Notes: generated by a model from the letters alone, not told the origin. A stretch of 39,876 nucleotides of DNA from Psychromonas sp. Urea-02u-13 (GCF_002835995.1 NZ_PJBZ01000073.1:1-39876), one strand, 5' to 3'. Counted from the stretch's first letter, positions 27,366 through 36,778 are shown. Translations and numbers: made by a program.

Positions 27366-27842
27366 TTATACGATTGGCCTGCCTCGGTAAATCAGTATTG
27401 AAGGTAACGCTAAACCAAAACTTAATGCGCCTAAGATAAACAGCGTTTTTAAGCCGTTTTCAGTGACGATCTGCATCATCTCAACACTGTAACCAGCGCT
27501 ATTAAGTTCTACTAATCCAATCACAGTGGTAAAAGCAAAACTACCCGGAATCATCGGTATTACCGACGCAACAGTAAACACCGGTCGTGGGATTAAACGT
27601 TTACGTGACCAATAAAGCCCTAAGAACCCCATGGAGCTGGATGCAATCAAAGTCGCCCACTCAATCTGCACACCAAAATCCATTAATAAAAAACGTAAGC
27701 TATGCGCAAATGCGCCACCAATTGCGCAATAAACCAACATTTTTTTAGGCACGTTAAACACCATTGCAAAACCAACGGCGGGCACAGCGGCAAATAACGC
27801 ATCAATAATAATTAATTTTAATAACTCAATGAAGTATTCCAT
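27366..27842 (-). CDS. yjjB: Threonine/serine exporter family, small membrane subunit (YjjB-like)
   Basis: 158 residues and about five membrane segments, the ThrE_2/DUF3815 half of the exporter. In E. coli YjjB works with YjjP and has been implicated in succinate export; in Corynebacterium the fused ThrE exports threonine. The preferred ATG at 27842 overlaps the yjjP stop by one base (TAATG) and has GGGGTGGA upstream; a GTG at 27854 is an alternative. Confidence 0.85.
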   Translation of the reverse strand: MEYFIELLKLIIIDALFAAVPAVGFAMVFNVPKKMLVYCAIGGAFAHSLRFLLMDFGVQIEWATLIASSSMGFLGLYWSRKRLIPRPVFTVASVIPMIPGSFAFTTVIGLVELNSAGYSVEMMQIVTENGLKTLFILGALSFGLALPSILIYRGRPIV

Positions 27843-28618
27843 TAATGAATCCACCCCGACACGCCGGTTAACGCCATTGAGGCCACAATACCAATCGACA
27901 CACTAATGGTTAATAACGTAGCAAATACCCAACGTGCAATACCCGTGCTGATATGCCCTTTTAACATATCCGACACCGCATTGATCAATGGAAAACCAGG
28001 GACTAATAATAATACTGACGCTGCCATCGCTATTTGTGGTTTATCACCAAATTCAAACAATACACCCAGGCTGGCAATCGATGTCGCTAGAAAAGCGGCT
28101 AAAGAAAAGTTCACAAAGGGATTATGATGACGATGAGCAAGTTCTTGACGTAATATCATAGCGGCTGACGAAGCAAAAAAAGTCGTGATATAAACCGGCC
28201 AGTCCCCACCAAAAAAATGACTGAAGCTTGAGCAGGAAAAACCAATCATTAATACCACTAACCAGCGGTTATATTTAAAAGGGGTTAAACGCGCTAAGCG
28301 CTCTTTGACTTGTGTTGCATCAAGCAGGCGTTTCTCAAGCATCACGCAAATACGTAATACGTCACAAACCATCTGCATATTGATGCCACGATCATAACAG
28401 CGCCTTGTTGTGGTAATACAATTACCTTCGAACAAACTGGTAATAACAATCGCATCGGAGCTTACTGACAGTTCAATGCTTTGTGCTCCAAGCGCGAGGC
28501 CGATACGTTGTGTTGTTTGTTCAACAAGACGGCTTTCTGCGCCATGTTGATGCAAAATTTGTCCAGCAGTTACCGCAATACGAGTTAACTCCGTTTGCGC
28601 ATCTTGATTTAAACTCAT
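27842..28618 (-). CDS. yjjP: Threonine/serine exporter family, large subunit (YjjP-like)
   Basis: 258 residues: a soluble ThrE domain (about 1-115, with LHQHGAESRLVEQTTQRIG near the start, characteristic of DUF1212) and about five membrane segments. It pairs with the YjjB-like gene overlapped by one base. GGTGGAA lies nine bases before the ATG. Confidence 0.87.
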   Translation of the reverse strand: MSLNQDAQTELTRIAVTAGQILHQHGAESRLVEQTTQRIGLALGAQSIELSVSSDAIVITSLFEGNCITTTRRCYDRGINMQMVCDVLRICVMLEKRLLDATQVKERLARLTPFKYNRWLVVLMIGFSCSSFSHFFGGDWPVYITTFFASSAAMILRQELAHRHHNPFVNFSLAAFLATSIASLGVLFEFGDKPQIAMAASVLLLVPGFPLINAVSDMLKGHISTGIARWVFATLLTISVSIGIVASMALTGVSGWIH

Positions 28619-28757
28619 TGAAAATAGATTCCACCAATGAAAAAAGGGATCATATCGGGAACCATAAAAAAATCTTTGTTTTTTATCACATAAAGGCGGG
28701 GATTTTAAAAATAGTTACTGGTGAATCACAATATGAGTTCACCAGCAAGCTTTGAGG

Positions 28758-29714
28758 TTATAGCTGTGATTCAGCTAATTTTAGATCTAATGTCGCTTTA
28801 AGGAGTTTGAATAACAAAATAGCCGCATCAATCTCTTCTTTACGATTAGTTAAACTTTCAATGTTTAGACCAAAAGGAATATCCAAAGGAAGACATGCCT
28901 GCAATATCTGTTCAAAGTTATTTCGATTAATCAGTAACGATTCTTTTAATGGGTTTTCAGATTCTAAAATACGCAACTTAGTCGCTTCAGGTACTGAAAT
29001 GCCTAACCACTCAATGAACTCGAGTGTTTTTTCACTACCACAAGGAGAGAAGGTTAAAACGATACGTTTAGGTTTCACGCCATCTTTTTTACACTGTGAC
29101 GCATAACGCGTTAATAAGTCGATTGTCGCTTGCGCGTTATAGACAGCCTGTGAGATGAAAAACTCACAACCCCGTACCACTTTATTATTTAGGCGTATAT
29201 GTTCATCACCTTTATTGATATGTCGTTCTGCAATAGTCACGCCACCTAAATGAAAGTCTAAATTGTGCTCTTTTAAAACACCATAAGCATCATTCAATGA
29301 TAACTTAATTTCACCTTCCGCTGATGGACTGCCTACTAATACAATGTCACGTACTGAAAATTGGTGCCATGCATCATTTAGCCATGTTGAAAAGTCAGCA
29401 CTATCTCGCTGTGAAACACTCTTATAAGTGATAACAGGTTTATTACATTTATCATGTAGTAGTTTTGAATATAGACGAGAGTCGTGGGTATATTTAAACG
29501 GGAAAGGACGCGGTTTATCAATACGTGATGTTTCATCTTGAATGTCATAAACAATCAAACCATCGTAATCAATCTCATCTAAACGACTAAGTAGTTTATC
29601 GGCAATGCCTGAAACAAGTTCAATATCCGTATCCTGTTTAGGCGGCGTTGTACCAATAAAGTACACCCCCTGCTTGGGATCGCTGGATTTGTTTTTTAAA
29701 ATGGAGTCAGACAT
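28758..29714 (-). CDS. Methylenetetrahydrofolate reductase-like TIM-barrel protein
   Basis: 318 residues. Fragments resembling the MetF barrel are visible: FIGTTPPKQD near the N-terminus, LGGVTIAERH in the middle and GCEFFISQAVYNAQATIDLL. Overall similarity to E. coli MetF is clearly low, so it may be a divergent MTHFR or a paralogue with another folate-related role. It stands alone, with AAGGAAG before its ATG. Confidence 0.6.
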   Translation of the reverse strand: MSDSILKNKSSDPKQGVYFIGTTPPKQDTDIELVSGIADKLLSRLDEIDYDGLIVYDIQDETSRIDKPRPFPFKYTHDSRLYSKLLHDKCNKPVITYKSVSQRDSADFSTWLNDAWHQFSVRDIVLVGSPSAEGEIKLSLNDAYGVLKEHNLDFHLGGVTIAERHINKGDEHIRLNNKVVRGCEFFISQAVYNAQATIDLLTRYASQCKKDGVKPKRIVLTFSPCGSEKTLEFIEWLGISVPEATKLRILESENPLKESLLINRNNFEQILQACLPLDIPFGLNIESLTNRKEEIDAAILLFKLLKATLDLKLAESQL

Positions 29715-29893
29715 AAATACTTCCTTGAAAAATGAAGCCTAAATTGTCGCATAAATGCTAGTTAATTAATAATGAATAAGCGTCTAATATATAATAAATA
29801 AGCATGTTACTAATAATAAATTAGCGTTAGTTTTCAACAAACTTTTCGCGTTATACTAAGGCACAATAAGCAAACTTTAACAGTGTAAAAATT

Positions 29894-30622
29894 ATGCGAC
29901 AGCCAAGATTTTATGACCCACAACCACTCGCCATCACAGAAACCGTTAAACTGGGTGATGATGCGACGCAACATATCCGTGTTTTACGACTTAAAGTTGA
30001 TAGCACAATCACGCTTTTTAATGGCCAAGGTGGCGAATTTAACGCCACGTTAATTGATGTGCAAAAACGCAGTTGTACTGTGCATATTGATAGTTTCACT
30101 GAAACCAATAACGAAAGCCCACTTCATCTGCATTTAGGCCAGGTTATTTCCCGTGGCGATCGCATGGAGTTTGTTATTCAAAAAGCCGTTGAGTTAGGGG
30201 TTAATGAAATAACGCCTCTCGTAAGCGAGCGTTGTGGGGTTAAAATAAACCTTGAACGCATGGAGAAAAAGCAACAACAGTGGCAGAAAATAGCGATTGC
30301 TGCCTGTGAGCAATCCGGTCGTAACGTCGTGCCCACTATTCATGCCACACAGCCTTTATTAGACTGGTGTTCAGCGTCAAGTGATGCGGTTAAATTAACA
30401 CTGCATCCCCGTGCTAAATACTCGATCAATACATTGCCAGAAAAGCTAACCAACATCTCGCTTTTGATAGGCCCAGAAGGTGGCTTGAGTGACCAAGAAA
30501 TCGAGTTAACTGAAACACTTAATTTTACAGAAACACTACTCGGGCCACGTATTTTACGCACCGAAACGGCAGCGTTAACCGCAATAACCGCATTACAGTG
30601 TCGCTTTGGTGACCTAGCTTAA
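29894..30622 (+). CDS. rsmE: 16S rRNA (uracil1498-N3)-methyltransferase
   Basis: 242 residues with an N-terminal PUA-like part (MRQPRFYDPQPL) and a SPOUT methyltransferase domain with the knot motifs LLIGPEGGLSDQEI and LGPRILRTETAALTAI. It methylates U1498 of 16S rRNA. A candidate -10 (TATACT, 29852-29857) lies upstream. gshB follows after 9 bases, the conserved rsmE-gshB-yqgE-ruvX order. Confidence 0.95.
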   Translation: MRQPRFYDPQPLAITETVKLGDDATQHIRVLRLKVDSTITLFNGQGGEFNATLIDVQKRSCTVHIDSFTETNNESPLHLHLGQVISRGDRMEFVIQKAVELGVNEITPLVSERCGVKINLERMEKKQQQWQKIAIAACEQSGRNVVPTIHATQPLLDWCSASSDAVKLTLHPRAKYSINTLPEKLTNISLLIGPEGGLSDQEIELTETLNFTETLLGPRILRTETAALTAITALQCRFGDLA

Positions 30623-30631
30623 GGATAAAAA

Positions 30632-31579
30632 ATGACTATTAAAATCGGGATCGTAATGGATCCAATTCAAGATGTAAAAATTCATAAAGACTCAAGCTTT
30701 GCGATGTTATTAGAAGCGCAGTCTCGTGGCTGGGAACTTTATTACATGGAGATGAAAGATCTCTATTTAGAAGATGGTCGCAGTTTTGCAAGTTCTAAAA
30801 AACTCACAGTACAACGTGAAGAAGGTAATTTTTATCAACTTGAAGAAGCGGTTGATCATGCTCTTTCTGATTTAGACGCGGTATTAATGCGTAAAGATCC
30901 CCCTTTTGACACTGAATTTGTTTACGCAACTTACCTGTTAGAGCGCGCGGAAGATGAAGGCTGTTTGATTGTTAATAAACCACAGAGCCTACGTGATGCT
31001 AACGAAAAACTATTTACCGCTTGGTTTAGTGAATTTACGCCAACGACCTTAGTGACACGTAGTAGCGCAAGAATTCGAGCATTCCACGCCAAACATAAAG
31101 ATGTCATCTTAAAACCGCTTGATGGTATGGGTGGCGCGTCTATTTTCCGCATTAAAGAAAAAGATGCCAACTTAGGCGTGATCATCGAAACCTTAACCGA
31201 GCATGAAACGCGTTACACAATGGCACAAGCATTTATCCCTGATATTAAAGATGGCGATAAACGTATCCTGATTGTTGACGGTGAGCCAATGCCATATGCG
31301 CTGGCACGTATTCCCGCTAAAGGTGAGACACGTGGTAATTTAGCAGCCGGTGGCCGTGGTGTAGCACAGCCGTTGTCAGAATCTGATTGGCATATTGCGA
31401 ACAGCATCGGTCCTAAGCTAAAAGAAAAAGGCCTTATTTTTGTTGGTCTTGACGTGATTGGTGACAAAGTGACAGAAATTAATGTAACGAGCCCAACCTG
31501 TATTCAAGAGATAGATAACGCATACGGCACAAACATTGCTGGTAAGTTAATGGATGCAATTGAAAAGCGTATTCGATAA
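30632..31579 (+). CDS. gshB: Glutathione synthetase
   Basis: 315 residues of the ATP-grasp fold; GIVMDPIQDVKIHKDSSFAML, VLMRKDPPFDTEFVYATY, LKPLDGMGGASIF and EINVTSPTCIQEI are family hallmarks. It joins glycine to gamma-glutamylcysteine. AAGGA precedes the ATG. Confidence 0.97.
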   Translation: MTIKIGIVMDPIQDVKIHKDSSFAMLLEAQSRGWELYYMEMKDLYLEDGRSFASSKKLTVQREEGNFYQLEEAVDHALSDLDAVLMRKDPPFDTEFVYATYLLERAEDEGCLIVNKPQSLRDANEKLFTAWFSEFTPTTLVTRSSARIRAFHAKHKDVILKPLDGMGGASIFRIKEKDANLGVIIETLTEHETRYTMAQAFIPDIKDGDKRILIVDGEPMPYALARIPAKGETRGNLAAGGRGVAQPLSESDWHIANSIGPKLKEKGLIFVGLDVIGDKVTEINVTSPTCIQEIDNAYGTNIAGKLMDAIEKRIR

Positions 31580-31606
31580 TTTATTATAAATAGCCATACT
31601 TAGCAT

Positions 31607-31632
31607 AACTAGGCTTCAATTTATGCCTAGTT
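31607..31632 (+). terminator. Hairpin behind gshB
   Basis: AACTAGGC (31607-31614) pairs with GCCTAGTT (31625-31632), followed by TCTC, not a clean T-tract. It lies just ahead of the promoter-like element for yqgE. Confidence 0.6.
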
Positions 31633-31638
31633 TCTCGG

Positions 31639-31678
31639 CACAATTTACTTTGCTGATTTTGCATCTGAAGTAGCATGG
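31639..31678 (+). promoter_or_regulatory. Shared promoter-like element, copy 2 (upstream of yqgE)
   Basis: CACAATTT to TAGCATGG aligns with 25368-25408 upstream of the DUF2333 gene with one base deleted. TTGCTG (31650-31655) and TAGCAT (31671-31676) are 15 bases apart, a short spacing for -35/-10. Confidence 0.5.
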
Positions 31679-31703
31679 GTATATGGCTAGCAAGGAGGTT
31701 CAC

Positions 31704-32342
31704 ATGACTGAAAAAAATAATAAAAGTAGTGACTCTACACTTCAACAGGATGAAGTGTTTGTTGATAGTGATAAAACAGAGGTGATCACCACCCTTAAAA
31801 ATCATTTTTTAATTGCCATGCCAACACTGACTGATCCCTATTTTAAAAAGTCGGTTGTTTATCTCTGTGAGCATGATGAAGAAGGCGCGATGGGGTTTAT
31901 TATTAACTTTCCCGTTAAGCTTACCCTGCAAGAACTGCTCAGTAATGTAGAAAGCATCAAACACCAACCAGAGCCTCCACTCACCGAATCTGTATTTTTA
32001 GGTGGCCCCCTTGAACTTGAACGAGGTTTTGTTTTACATAGCCCGCTTATCGACAACTCACAAAGCACAGAGCTCAATGAGCAGTTATTAATGTCCAACT
32101 CCAATGCAGTGTTATCAACGCTTGGTACGGACAATGAACCTGAAAAATATTTAGTGACACTTGGGTACGCAAGTTGGAGTTCAGGTCAATTAGAACAAGA
32201 GATGAATGATAATCACTGGCTGACCATCGAAAGTGAAAACGATATTATCTTTAATACCCCTGCAGAAAAACGCTGGAGTGCCTCTTTGCAGCGTTTGGGC
32301 ATCACACCAGAGCAACTAACCACCACAACCGGACACGCATGA
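31704..32342 (+). CDS. yqgE: YqgE/AlgH (UPF0301) family protein
   Basis: 212 residues. [20 protein letters not shown], the [16 protein letters not shown] segment and [15 protein letters not shown] are characteristic of the family, whose biochemical role is unsettled. The ATG at 31704 has a perfect AAGGAGG; the in-frame ATG at 31683 has none. It overlaps ruvX by four bases (ATGA). Confidence 0.95.
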   Translation: MTEKNNKSSDSTLQQDEVFVDSDKTEVITTLKNHFLIAMPTLTDPYFKKSVVYLCEHDEEGAMGFIINFPVKLTLQELLSNVESIKHQPEPPLTESVFLGGPLELERGFVLHSPLIDNSQSTELNEQLLMSNSNAVLSTLGTDNEPEKYLVTLGYASWSSGQLEQEMNDNHWLTIESENDIIFNTPAEKRWSASLQRLGITPEQLTTTTGHA

Positions 32343-32785
32343 CAGATAATATTACAACAGAAAAAGCACCACAAAGCTTACTTGGCTTTGATTTTGGCAC
32401 CAAAAGCATTGGTGTTGCAACAGGTCAAATGATCACTGCAACCGCACAACCTATCCATGCCATTAAAGCCAATGATGGCATTCCTAATTGGGATATCGTC
32501 GAAAAGGTCATTAAAGAGTGGCAACCCGATTTAGTGGTTGTTGGATTACCGCTGAATATGGATGGCACAGAGCAGCCCATCACACAACGTGCTAAGACAT
32601 TTGCAAATCGTCTTAACGGCCGTTTTGGCGTCAAAACTGCGTTACAAGATGAACGTCTCACAACCGCAAGTGCTAAAGAGTTTATTTTCGAACGTGGTGG
32701 TTTTAAAGCGCTCGACAAAGGAAAAGTGGATAGCGTTTCCGCGGCTTTAATTTTAGAGAGTTGGATGGAAAGTCAGTACGATTAG
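32339..32785 (+). CDS. ruvX: Holliday junction resolvase-like / pre-16S rRNA 5'-end nuclease
   Basis: 148 residues of the RNase H fold (YqgF family): [32 protein letters not shown] and the final acidic [12 protein letters not shown]. YqgF processes the 5' end of 16S rRNA in E. coli. Translation is coupled to yqgE by the ATGA overlap. Confidence 0.95.
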   Translation: MTDNITTEKAPQSLLGFDFGTKSIGVATGQMITATAQPIHAIKANDGIPNWDIVEKVIKEWQPDLVVVGLPLNMDGTEQPITQRAKTFANRLNGRFGVKTALQDERLTTASAKEFIFERGGFKALDKGKVDSVSAALILESWMESQYD

Positions 32786-32845
32786 AGCTCAAAAAAGCTG
32801 TCAGTTTTTAGCTGTCAGCGTTCAGTTAAGGTCAAAATCGGTTAA

Positions 32846-32921
32846 CCACGAAGGAAAAGGAAGTTAAATCTTAATTAGGCTTTTTGAATTACCTTGGTGT
32901 TTTTAGTGATGAGTGGTCGTT
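32846..32921. repeat. Degenerate CCACGAAGG repeat, copy 1
   Basis: CCACGAAGG followed by an AAG/GTTAAA-rich part and a CTTGGT...TGGTCGTT part, in the same order as 36680-36778. Just upstream are two direct copies of AGCTGTCAG. Confidence 0.4.
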
Positions 32922-32937
32922 ACTTTTAAAATAGACG

Positions 32938-32953
32938 GCGGGAACAATCCCGC
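32938..32953. terminator. GC-rich hairpin between convergent ruvX and hemerythrin gene
   Basis: GCGGGA (32938-32943) pairs with TCCCGC (32948-32953) around ACAA. No T-tract follows; it resembles small interspersed hairpins as much as a terminator. Confidence 0.45.
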
Positions 32954-32964
32954 TCTACAGACTA

Positions 32965-33504
32965 TTACCCCTGGTTAATACGCTCAGCTAATGCTTTATA
33001 TTCTTCACCAATATTGTCACCAAACAATGGATCTTCATAATGATTATGTTGCCACTGTTGCTCAAGGTTAGCCCAGTCATCTGCCGATAAACTCTCACGA
33101 ATGGCAGGTAAAATTTGCGACTCTTCATACATAAGATGAGCGGCTTGCAACTCAACAAATACCGATAATTTTTCCAAGCACAACTGTTTAGGTACAATCG
33201 CGTCTAACAAGACCATTTCAACTAATTCATCAAGCTCAATGGTGACCTCTTTAATCAGCTTGTGCTCTTTTGACAAACGAATAGCAATGGCATCAGGCAC
33301 AACACGATATTTGAGGTAATACGCATAGATAAGGTCTTCCATTGGATGATGGTACTTATCGGCATAGTTTCTTAAATAAGTAATAATCGCTTTTATTAAG
33401 CGGTAATCTATTTTTTCATCTTCTTCTAATAATTTTATTTTTTTACGTAAAATTCGTAGTAGCTGGTTAATATTACGGTGATCATTGTGAATAATTTCTA
33501 GCAT
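32965..33504 (-). CDS. Hemerythrin domain protein
   Basis: 179 residues, all helical. Candidate di-iron ligands are His9, His52/53 and Glu56 in HHPMED, His81, His123 and Glu127 (AAHLMYEE), which matches the hemerythrin HHE pattern. Related proteins bind oxygen or NO or repair iron clusters. The ATG at 33504 has GAAGAG upstream; a GTG at 33513 is less likely. Single-gene unit. Confidence 0.88.
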   Translation of the reverse strand: MLEIIHNDHRNINQLLRILRKKIKLLEEDEKIDYRLIKAIITYLRNYADKYHHPMEDLIYAYYLKYRVVPDAIAIRLSKEHKLIKEVTIELDELVEMVLLDAIVPKQLCLEKLSVFVELQAAHLMYEESQILPAIRESLSADDWANLEQQWQHNHYEDPLFGDNIGEEYKALAERINQG

Positions 33505-33576
33505 AATAGACACTCTTCATTAGATTTAGTCTCCATTATAAAACCTCAAAAATAAAAAACTCTGCCTTAAATCAAA

Positions 33577-34227
33577 CTACCAATTGATTTTATTTTTATC
33601 CAAGCGAGTCAGAATCTCATTAACCTCTTTAAAATGTCCACAACCTAAAAAACCACGATATGCCGACAAAGGAGAAGGATGCACTGACTTTAAAATAGTA
33701 TGTTTAGCTTCATCAATAAACAGTCCTTTTTTATGTGCGTAACCTCCCCACAGCAGGAAAATAACACCGCTTTGTGATTCATTTAATTGCTTAATCACAT
33801 TATCAGTAAAAGTTTCCCAACCTTGTTTTGCATGGCTACCCGCATTGCTTTTCTCAACGCTTAATACCGCATTGAGTAGCAATACTCCTTGCTCGGCCCA
33901 ATGCGTTAAATTACCTGACTCAGGCACTTCAAATCCATCAATACTGTCCGCGAGTTCTTTATAGATATTACGTAAGGAAGGTGGCACTTTTACCCCATCA
34001 GGCACAGAAAAACTAAGCCCGTGCGCTTGCCCTTCGCCGTGATAAGGATCTTGTCCTAAAATAACCACTTTGACGTTTTCTAACGGACAAAGGTCCAATG
34101 CATTAAAATATAAAGCCTCACTGGGATATACCTCTTTTCCCGCTATCGTCTGATTTTCGAGAAAAACAGAAAGCGCTTGATAATAGGCTTTTTGTTTCTC
34201 TAACTGTATAAACTTTTGCCAATTCAT
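33577..34227 (-). CDS. ung: Uracil-DNA glycosylase
   Basis: 216 residues, family 1. The water-activating motif [17 protein letters not shown] (catalytic Asp60) and the C-terminal [17 protein letters not shown] are intact. It removes uracil from DNA as the first step of base excision repair. AAAGGATAAAG precedes the ATG. Confidence 0.97.
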   Translation of the reverse strand: MNWQKFIQLEKQKAYYQALSVFLENQTIAGKEVYPSEALYFNALDLCPLENVKVVILGQDPYHGEGQAHGLSFSVPDGVKVPPSLRNIYKELADSIDGFEVPESGNLTHWAEQGVLLLNAVLSVEKSNAGSHAKQGWETFTDNVIKQLNESQSGVIFLLWGGYAHKKGLFIDEAKHTILKSVHPSPLSAYRGFLGCGHFKEVNEILTRLDKNKINW

Positions 34228-34345
34228 TTCTTTATCCTTTTATTTTTCACAATTAAAATATAACGCCTAAGCAATTGTTAAATATTAACTTAACGGCAAC
34301 AACCCATTAACAATCAAGGTTGAAATATTATTACAGACGCTAAAA

Positions 34346-34359
34346 TTGACCTAAAACAA
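34346..34359 (+). promoter_or_regulatory. FNR-like site, distal
   Basis: TTGAC-CTAA-AACAA, a degenerate FNR dyad whose first base is exactly 52 bases before that of the middle site. Confidence 0.35.
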
Positions 34360-34397
34360 AGCTTTATTAGGCTAGATCAGCAATACTAATATTCGCA

Positions 34398-34411
34398 TTG
34401 ACCTAGCGCAA
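34398..34411 (+). promoter_or_regulatory. FNR-like site, middle
   Basis: TTGAC-CTAG-CGCAA, a degenerate FNR dyad 52 bases before the consensus site. E. coli yfiD is known to have two FNR sites about 53 bases apart, with the upstream one lowering expression under strict anoxia. Confidence 0.5.
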
Positions 34412-34449
34412 TAAACAAACAACTAACCCACACAAAAAATATGTGATTA

Positions 34450-34463
34450 TTGATTTACATCAA
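34450..34463 (+). promoter_or_regulatory. Consensus FNR box of grcA
   Basis: TTGAT-TTAC-ATCAA is a perfect FNR dyad. With TAGATT (34488-34493) as -10 the site is centred near -42 to -44, the activating class II position. A better TATAAT at 34477-34482 would place it near -33, so the start site is open. Confidence 0.8.
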
Positions 34464-34577
34464 GCAAAACAGGTCATATAATCAGCGTAGATTTATTAAA
34501 CGCAGTTGGTGCAATTGTATTAATAGTACCGAACTGTAATTTTATTACACAACTTTACACTAATAAAGGAGCTCCAC

Positions 34578-34958
34578 ATGGCTTTTGGTATTCAAATCAC
34601 TCAATCTGACAACGCATCTCTTCTTAACTCTTTTTGGTTATTAGATGAAGCAAATGCTCAAGCACGTTGTTTATGTGTTAAAGACAACGCTTATGCAGAA
34701 GATCAAGTTGTTTCAATCGCTGATCTTGGCGAAATCGAATATAAAGAGATCGCAATTCAAGCACCTGCAGCACAAGAAGGTGGCCAACACTTAAACGTAA
34801 ATGTACTACGTAAAGAGACGTTGGAAGATGCAATCAAGCACCCAGAAAACTACCCACAATTAACAATTCGTGTTTCTGGTTATGCTGTACGTTTTAACTC
34901 TCTAACAGCTGAACAAAAAGCTGATGTAATGACACGTACATTTACAGAAAGTATGTAG
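34578..34958 (+). CDS. grcA: Autonomous glycyl radical cofactor GrcA
   Basis: 126 residues. The C-terminal part copies the end of pyruvate formate-lyase: [16 protein letters not shown] with the radical-bearing Gly101. GrcA replaces the damaged C-terminus of PflB after oxygen exposure. AAGGAG sits seven bases before the ATG. The FNR site upstream fits induction under low oxygen. A strong terminator closes the unit. Confidence 0.97.
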   Translation: MAFGIQITQSDNASLLNSFWLLDEANAQARCLCVKDNAYAEDQVVSIADLGEIEYKEIAIQAPAAQEGGQHLNVNVLRKETLEDAIKHPENYPQLTIRVSGYAVRFNSLTAEQKADVMTRTFTESM

Positions 34959-34978
34959 CATTTAAAAAATGAGTAACA

Positions 34979-35012
34979 AAAAACCTAATAACCATTGTTA
35001 TTAGGTTTTTTA
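34979..35012 (+). terminator. Terminator of grcA
   Basis: ACCTAATAAC (34983-34992) pairs with GTTATTAGGT (34997-35006), CATT loop, T-run after. Confidence 0.92.
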
Positions 35013-35226
35013 TTTCTACATTGGAATTCTGTTCTTTCTACTTTAAAGGATGGGTTAATACTCTTCAACAGCTCACCTCGTTATTTCCCTCTTCAAAATA
35101 ATTCTAAATTTCAATGCCTAGTTCATTAAAAATTGCAGTTACACGTTTGCCATTTTCTTATTAAAACCCAAAGAACTTATATAGAAAACACCTCCGTATA
35201 TTTCACTCGATGGTTTTATATGCAGA

Positions 35227-36078
35227 TTAACGCTTCTCACCTTTAGCATGCGTTCCTAGTGTCACAATCAAAATACCACCTAATACCAGTAATGATGAGA
35301 TAAGTAACTGCGCTGTGATTGTTTCATGAGTAAAAACAACACCACCAAAAGTGGCAATAATCGGTACGGTTAACTGTAAAATAGCAGCTTGGGTCACATT
35401 CAGCCCTTTTAACGCTGCATACCATATTGCATAACCAAGACCAGAGGTAAGCGCACCAGAGACTATCGCAAGTAACAAACCTTCATGACTTATATTGTGC
35501 ATTTCTAGTGTGAAGATAATGAGTAGCGCCACAAAAGGAAGGGTTCTGATAAAATTATTCGCGGTATTTACCAATGGATTTTTAGCTTGTTTACCCGCTA
35601 AAGTATAAAATCCCCATGCACATCCCGAGATGCCCATTAATAGAAACCCCACTAAAGGAGGGGTGCTAGCGCAGGGTAGTAATAACAAGGTAAGTCCAGA
35701 AAAGGCAACCAGTAATCCTACCCATTCAATCGGCCGTAACATTTTCCCTTTTAACACATTCATAAAAATCATGGTGACTTGCACAGCCCCAAATAATATT
35801 AGCGCACCAACACCGGTATCAAGTGTTATATAAGCAAAAGAAAAAGTAATCATATAGATGAAAAGGTAGCAGGCAGAGGACCAACTGCCCTCTTGAAAAT
35901 TAAACCGACCTCGGTGTTTTAACATAATCAAGATAACGAGAAAGAGCGCACCAGAAATAAGGCGGACAGCGGTAAAACTACTGGCATCAATCACATCCCC
36001 TTTTAACGCATAACGGCATAAAATAGAATTACCAGCAAAGGCCAGTAGCGCGATCGCTGTGTATAAAATTGTTTTCAA
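35227..36078 (-). CDS. EamA/DMT family transporter
   Basis: 283 residues and ten membrane segments in two EamA repeats (about 5-135 and 145-275). It is an inner-membrane drug/metabolite transporter; the substrate is not readable. The start appears to be TTG at 36078 with GAGG upstream. It is a single gene at the border of the gene-poor region. Confidence 0.85.
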   Translation of the reverse strand: MKTILYTAIALLAFAGNSILCRYALKGDVIDASSFTAVRLISGALFLVILIMLKHRGRFNFQEGSWSSACYLFIYMITFSFAYITLDTGVGALILFGAVQVTMIFMNVLKGKMLRPIEWVGLLVAFSGLTLLLLPCASTPPLVGFLLMGISGCAWGFYTLAGKQAKNPLVNTANNFIRTLPFVALLIIFTLEMHNISHEGLLLAIVSGALTSGLGYAIWYAALKGLNVTQAAILQLTVPIIATFGGVVFTHETITAQLLISSLLVLGGILIVTLGTHAKGEKR

Positions 36079-36464
36079 AGGCCGGCCTCAAATTATTAAT
36101 CTAGTTTAATGATATCACTTGACCACTACACAGTGAATAAGCCCAGACCTGCAACTATCGGAGGACAATGATGGATAATATAGCTTGATTGGAAATCATA
36201 GTCCCCCCTTGCAGGTAGAAGACATTTAAAGCTAAGTATTGAACATTTTAGCGTGTTTTTTACTCAGTAAATAAAAATAAGGGAATAATCGGGCGAACTC
36301 TTTTCTCCTCACCAGAAAATAGTCACTCGCCTTCAGGCGAAATCACTGCGATTTGGGATTTAAAAGGCAACAATAAGCGCTAGTGTTACAGCAGTAATAG
36401 ATTGGGAGTCTATGGCTTTCAAATCTTAAGCATTTGATTTTGTTTACATCAGTATATGGATGTC

Positions 36465-36497
36465 CTCGATCTTCACTCGATCTTTACTCGATCTTTA
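36465..36497. repeat. 11-bp tandem repeat, three units
   Basis: CTCGATCTTCA, CTCGATCTTTA, CTCGATCTTTA in direct succession (36465, 36476, 36487). No gene covers it. Confidence 0.85.
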
Positions 36498-36549
36498 ACT
36501 GTTGTAGCTAAGTGAAATTGGCTACAAATTTATAGTTTTCTACGACACT

Positions 36550-36693
36550 ATGGATTCATTGCGATCTAACTTTCAGCGAGTAAAAGAAGCAAGCTTAATT
36601 GTAAATGATCAAGCTTACTCTCAGGGCAAGCGCATTATAAATGCGATTGAACAATTTAAAGCAATTCAAAAGCAATTCACCACGAAGGTATGA
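36550..36693 (+). CDS. Possible 47-residue orphan peptide
   Basis: ATG to TGA with a helical, coiled-coil-like composition (MDSLRSNFQRVKEASLIVND... IINAIEQFKAIQKQF). No ribosome-binding site is seen and its end runs into the CCACGAAG repeat at 36680. It may be a gene fragment. No family recognised. Confidence 0.2.
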   Translation: MDSLRSNFQRVKEASLIVNDQAYSQGKRIINAIEQFKAIQKQFTTKV

Positions 36694-36778
36694 AGAAAAA
36701 GAAGGTTAAAGGACAAATTGAATTTTTGTTCTTGGTTTCTTCGTGTTCTCTGTGTAACGAAGTGGCTTCGTGGTCGTT
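36680..36778. repeat. CCACGAAG inverted repeat, copy 2
   Basis: CCACGAAG (36680-36687) and CTTCGTGG (36766-36773) are reverse complements at the ends; in between, GAAGAAAAAGAAGG and TTCTTGGTTTCTTCGTG add partial pairing, making a long imperfect hairpin. A diverged copy lies at 32846-32921. Similar CACGAAG-type intergenic repeats occur in many bacteria (recalled, not checked). Confidence 0.55.
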
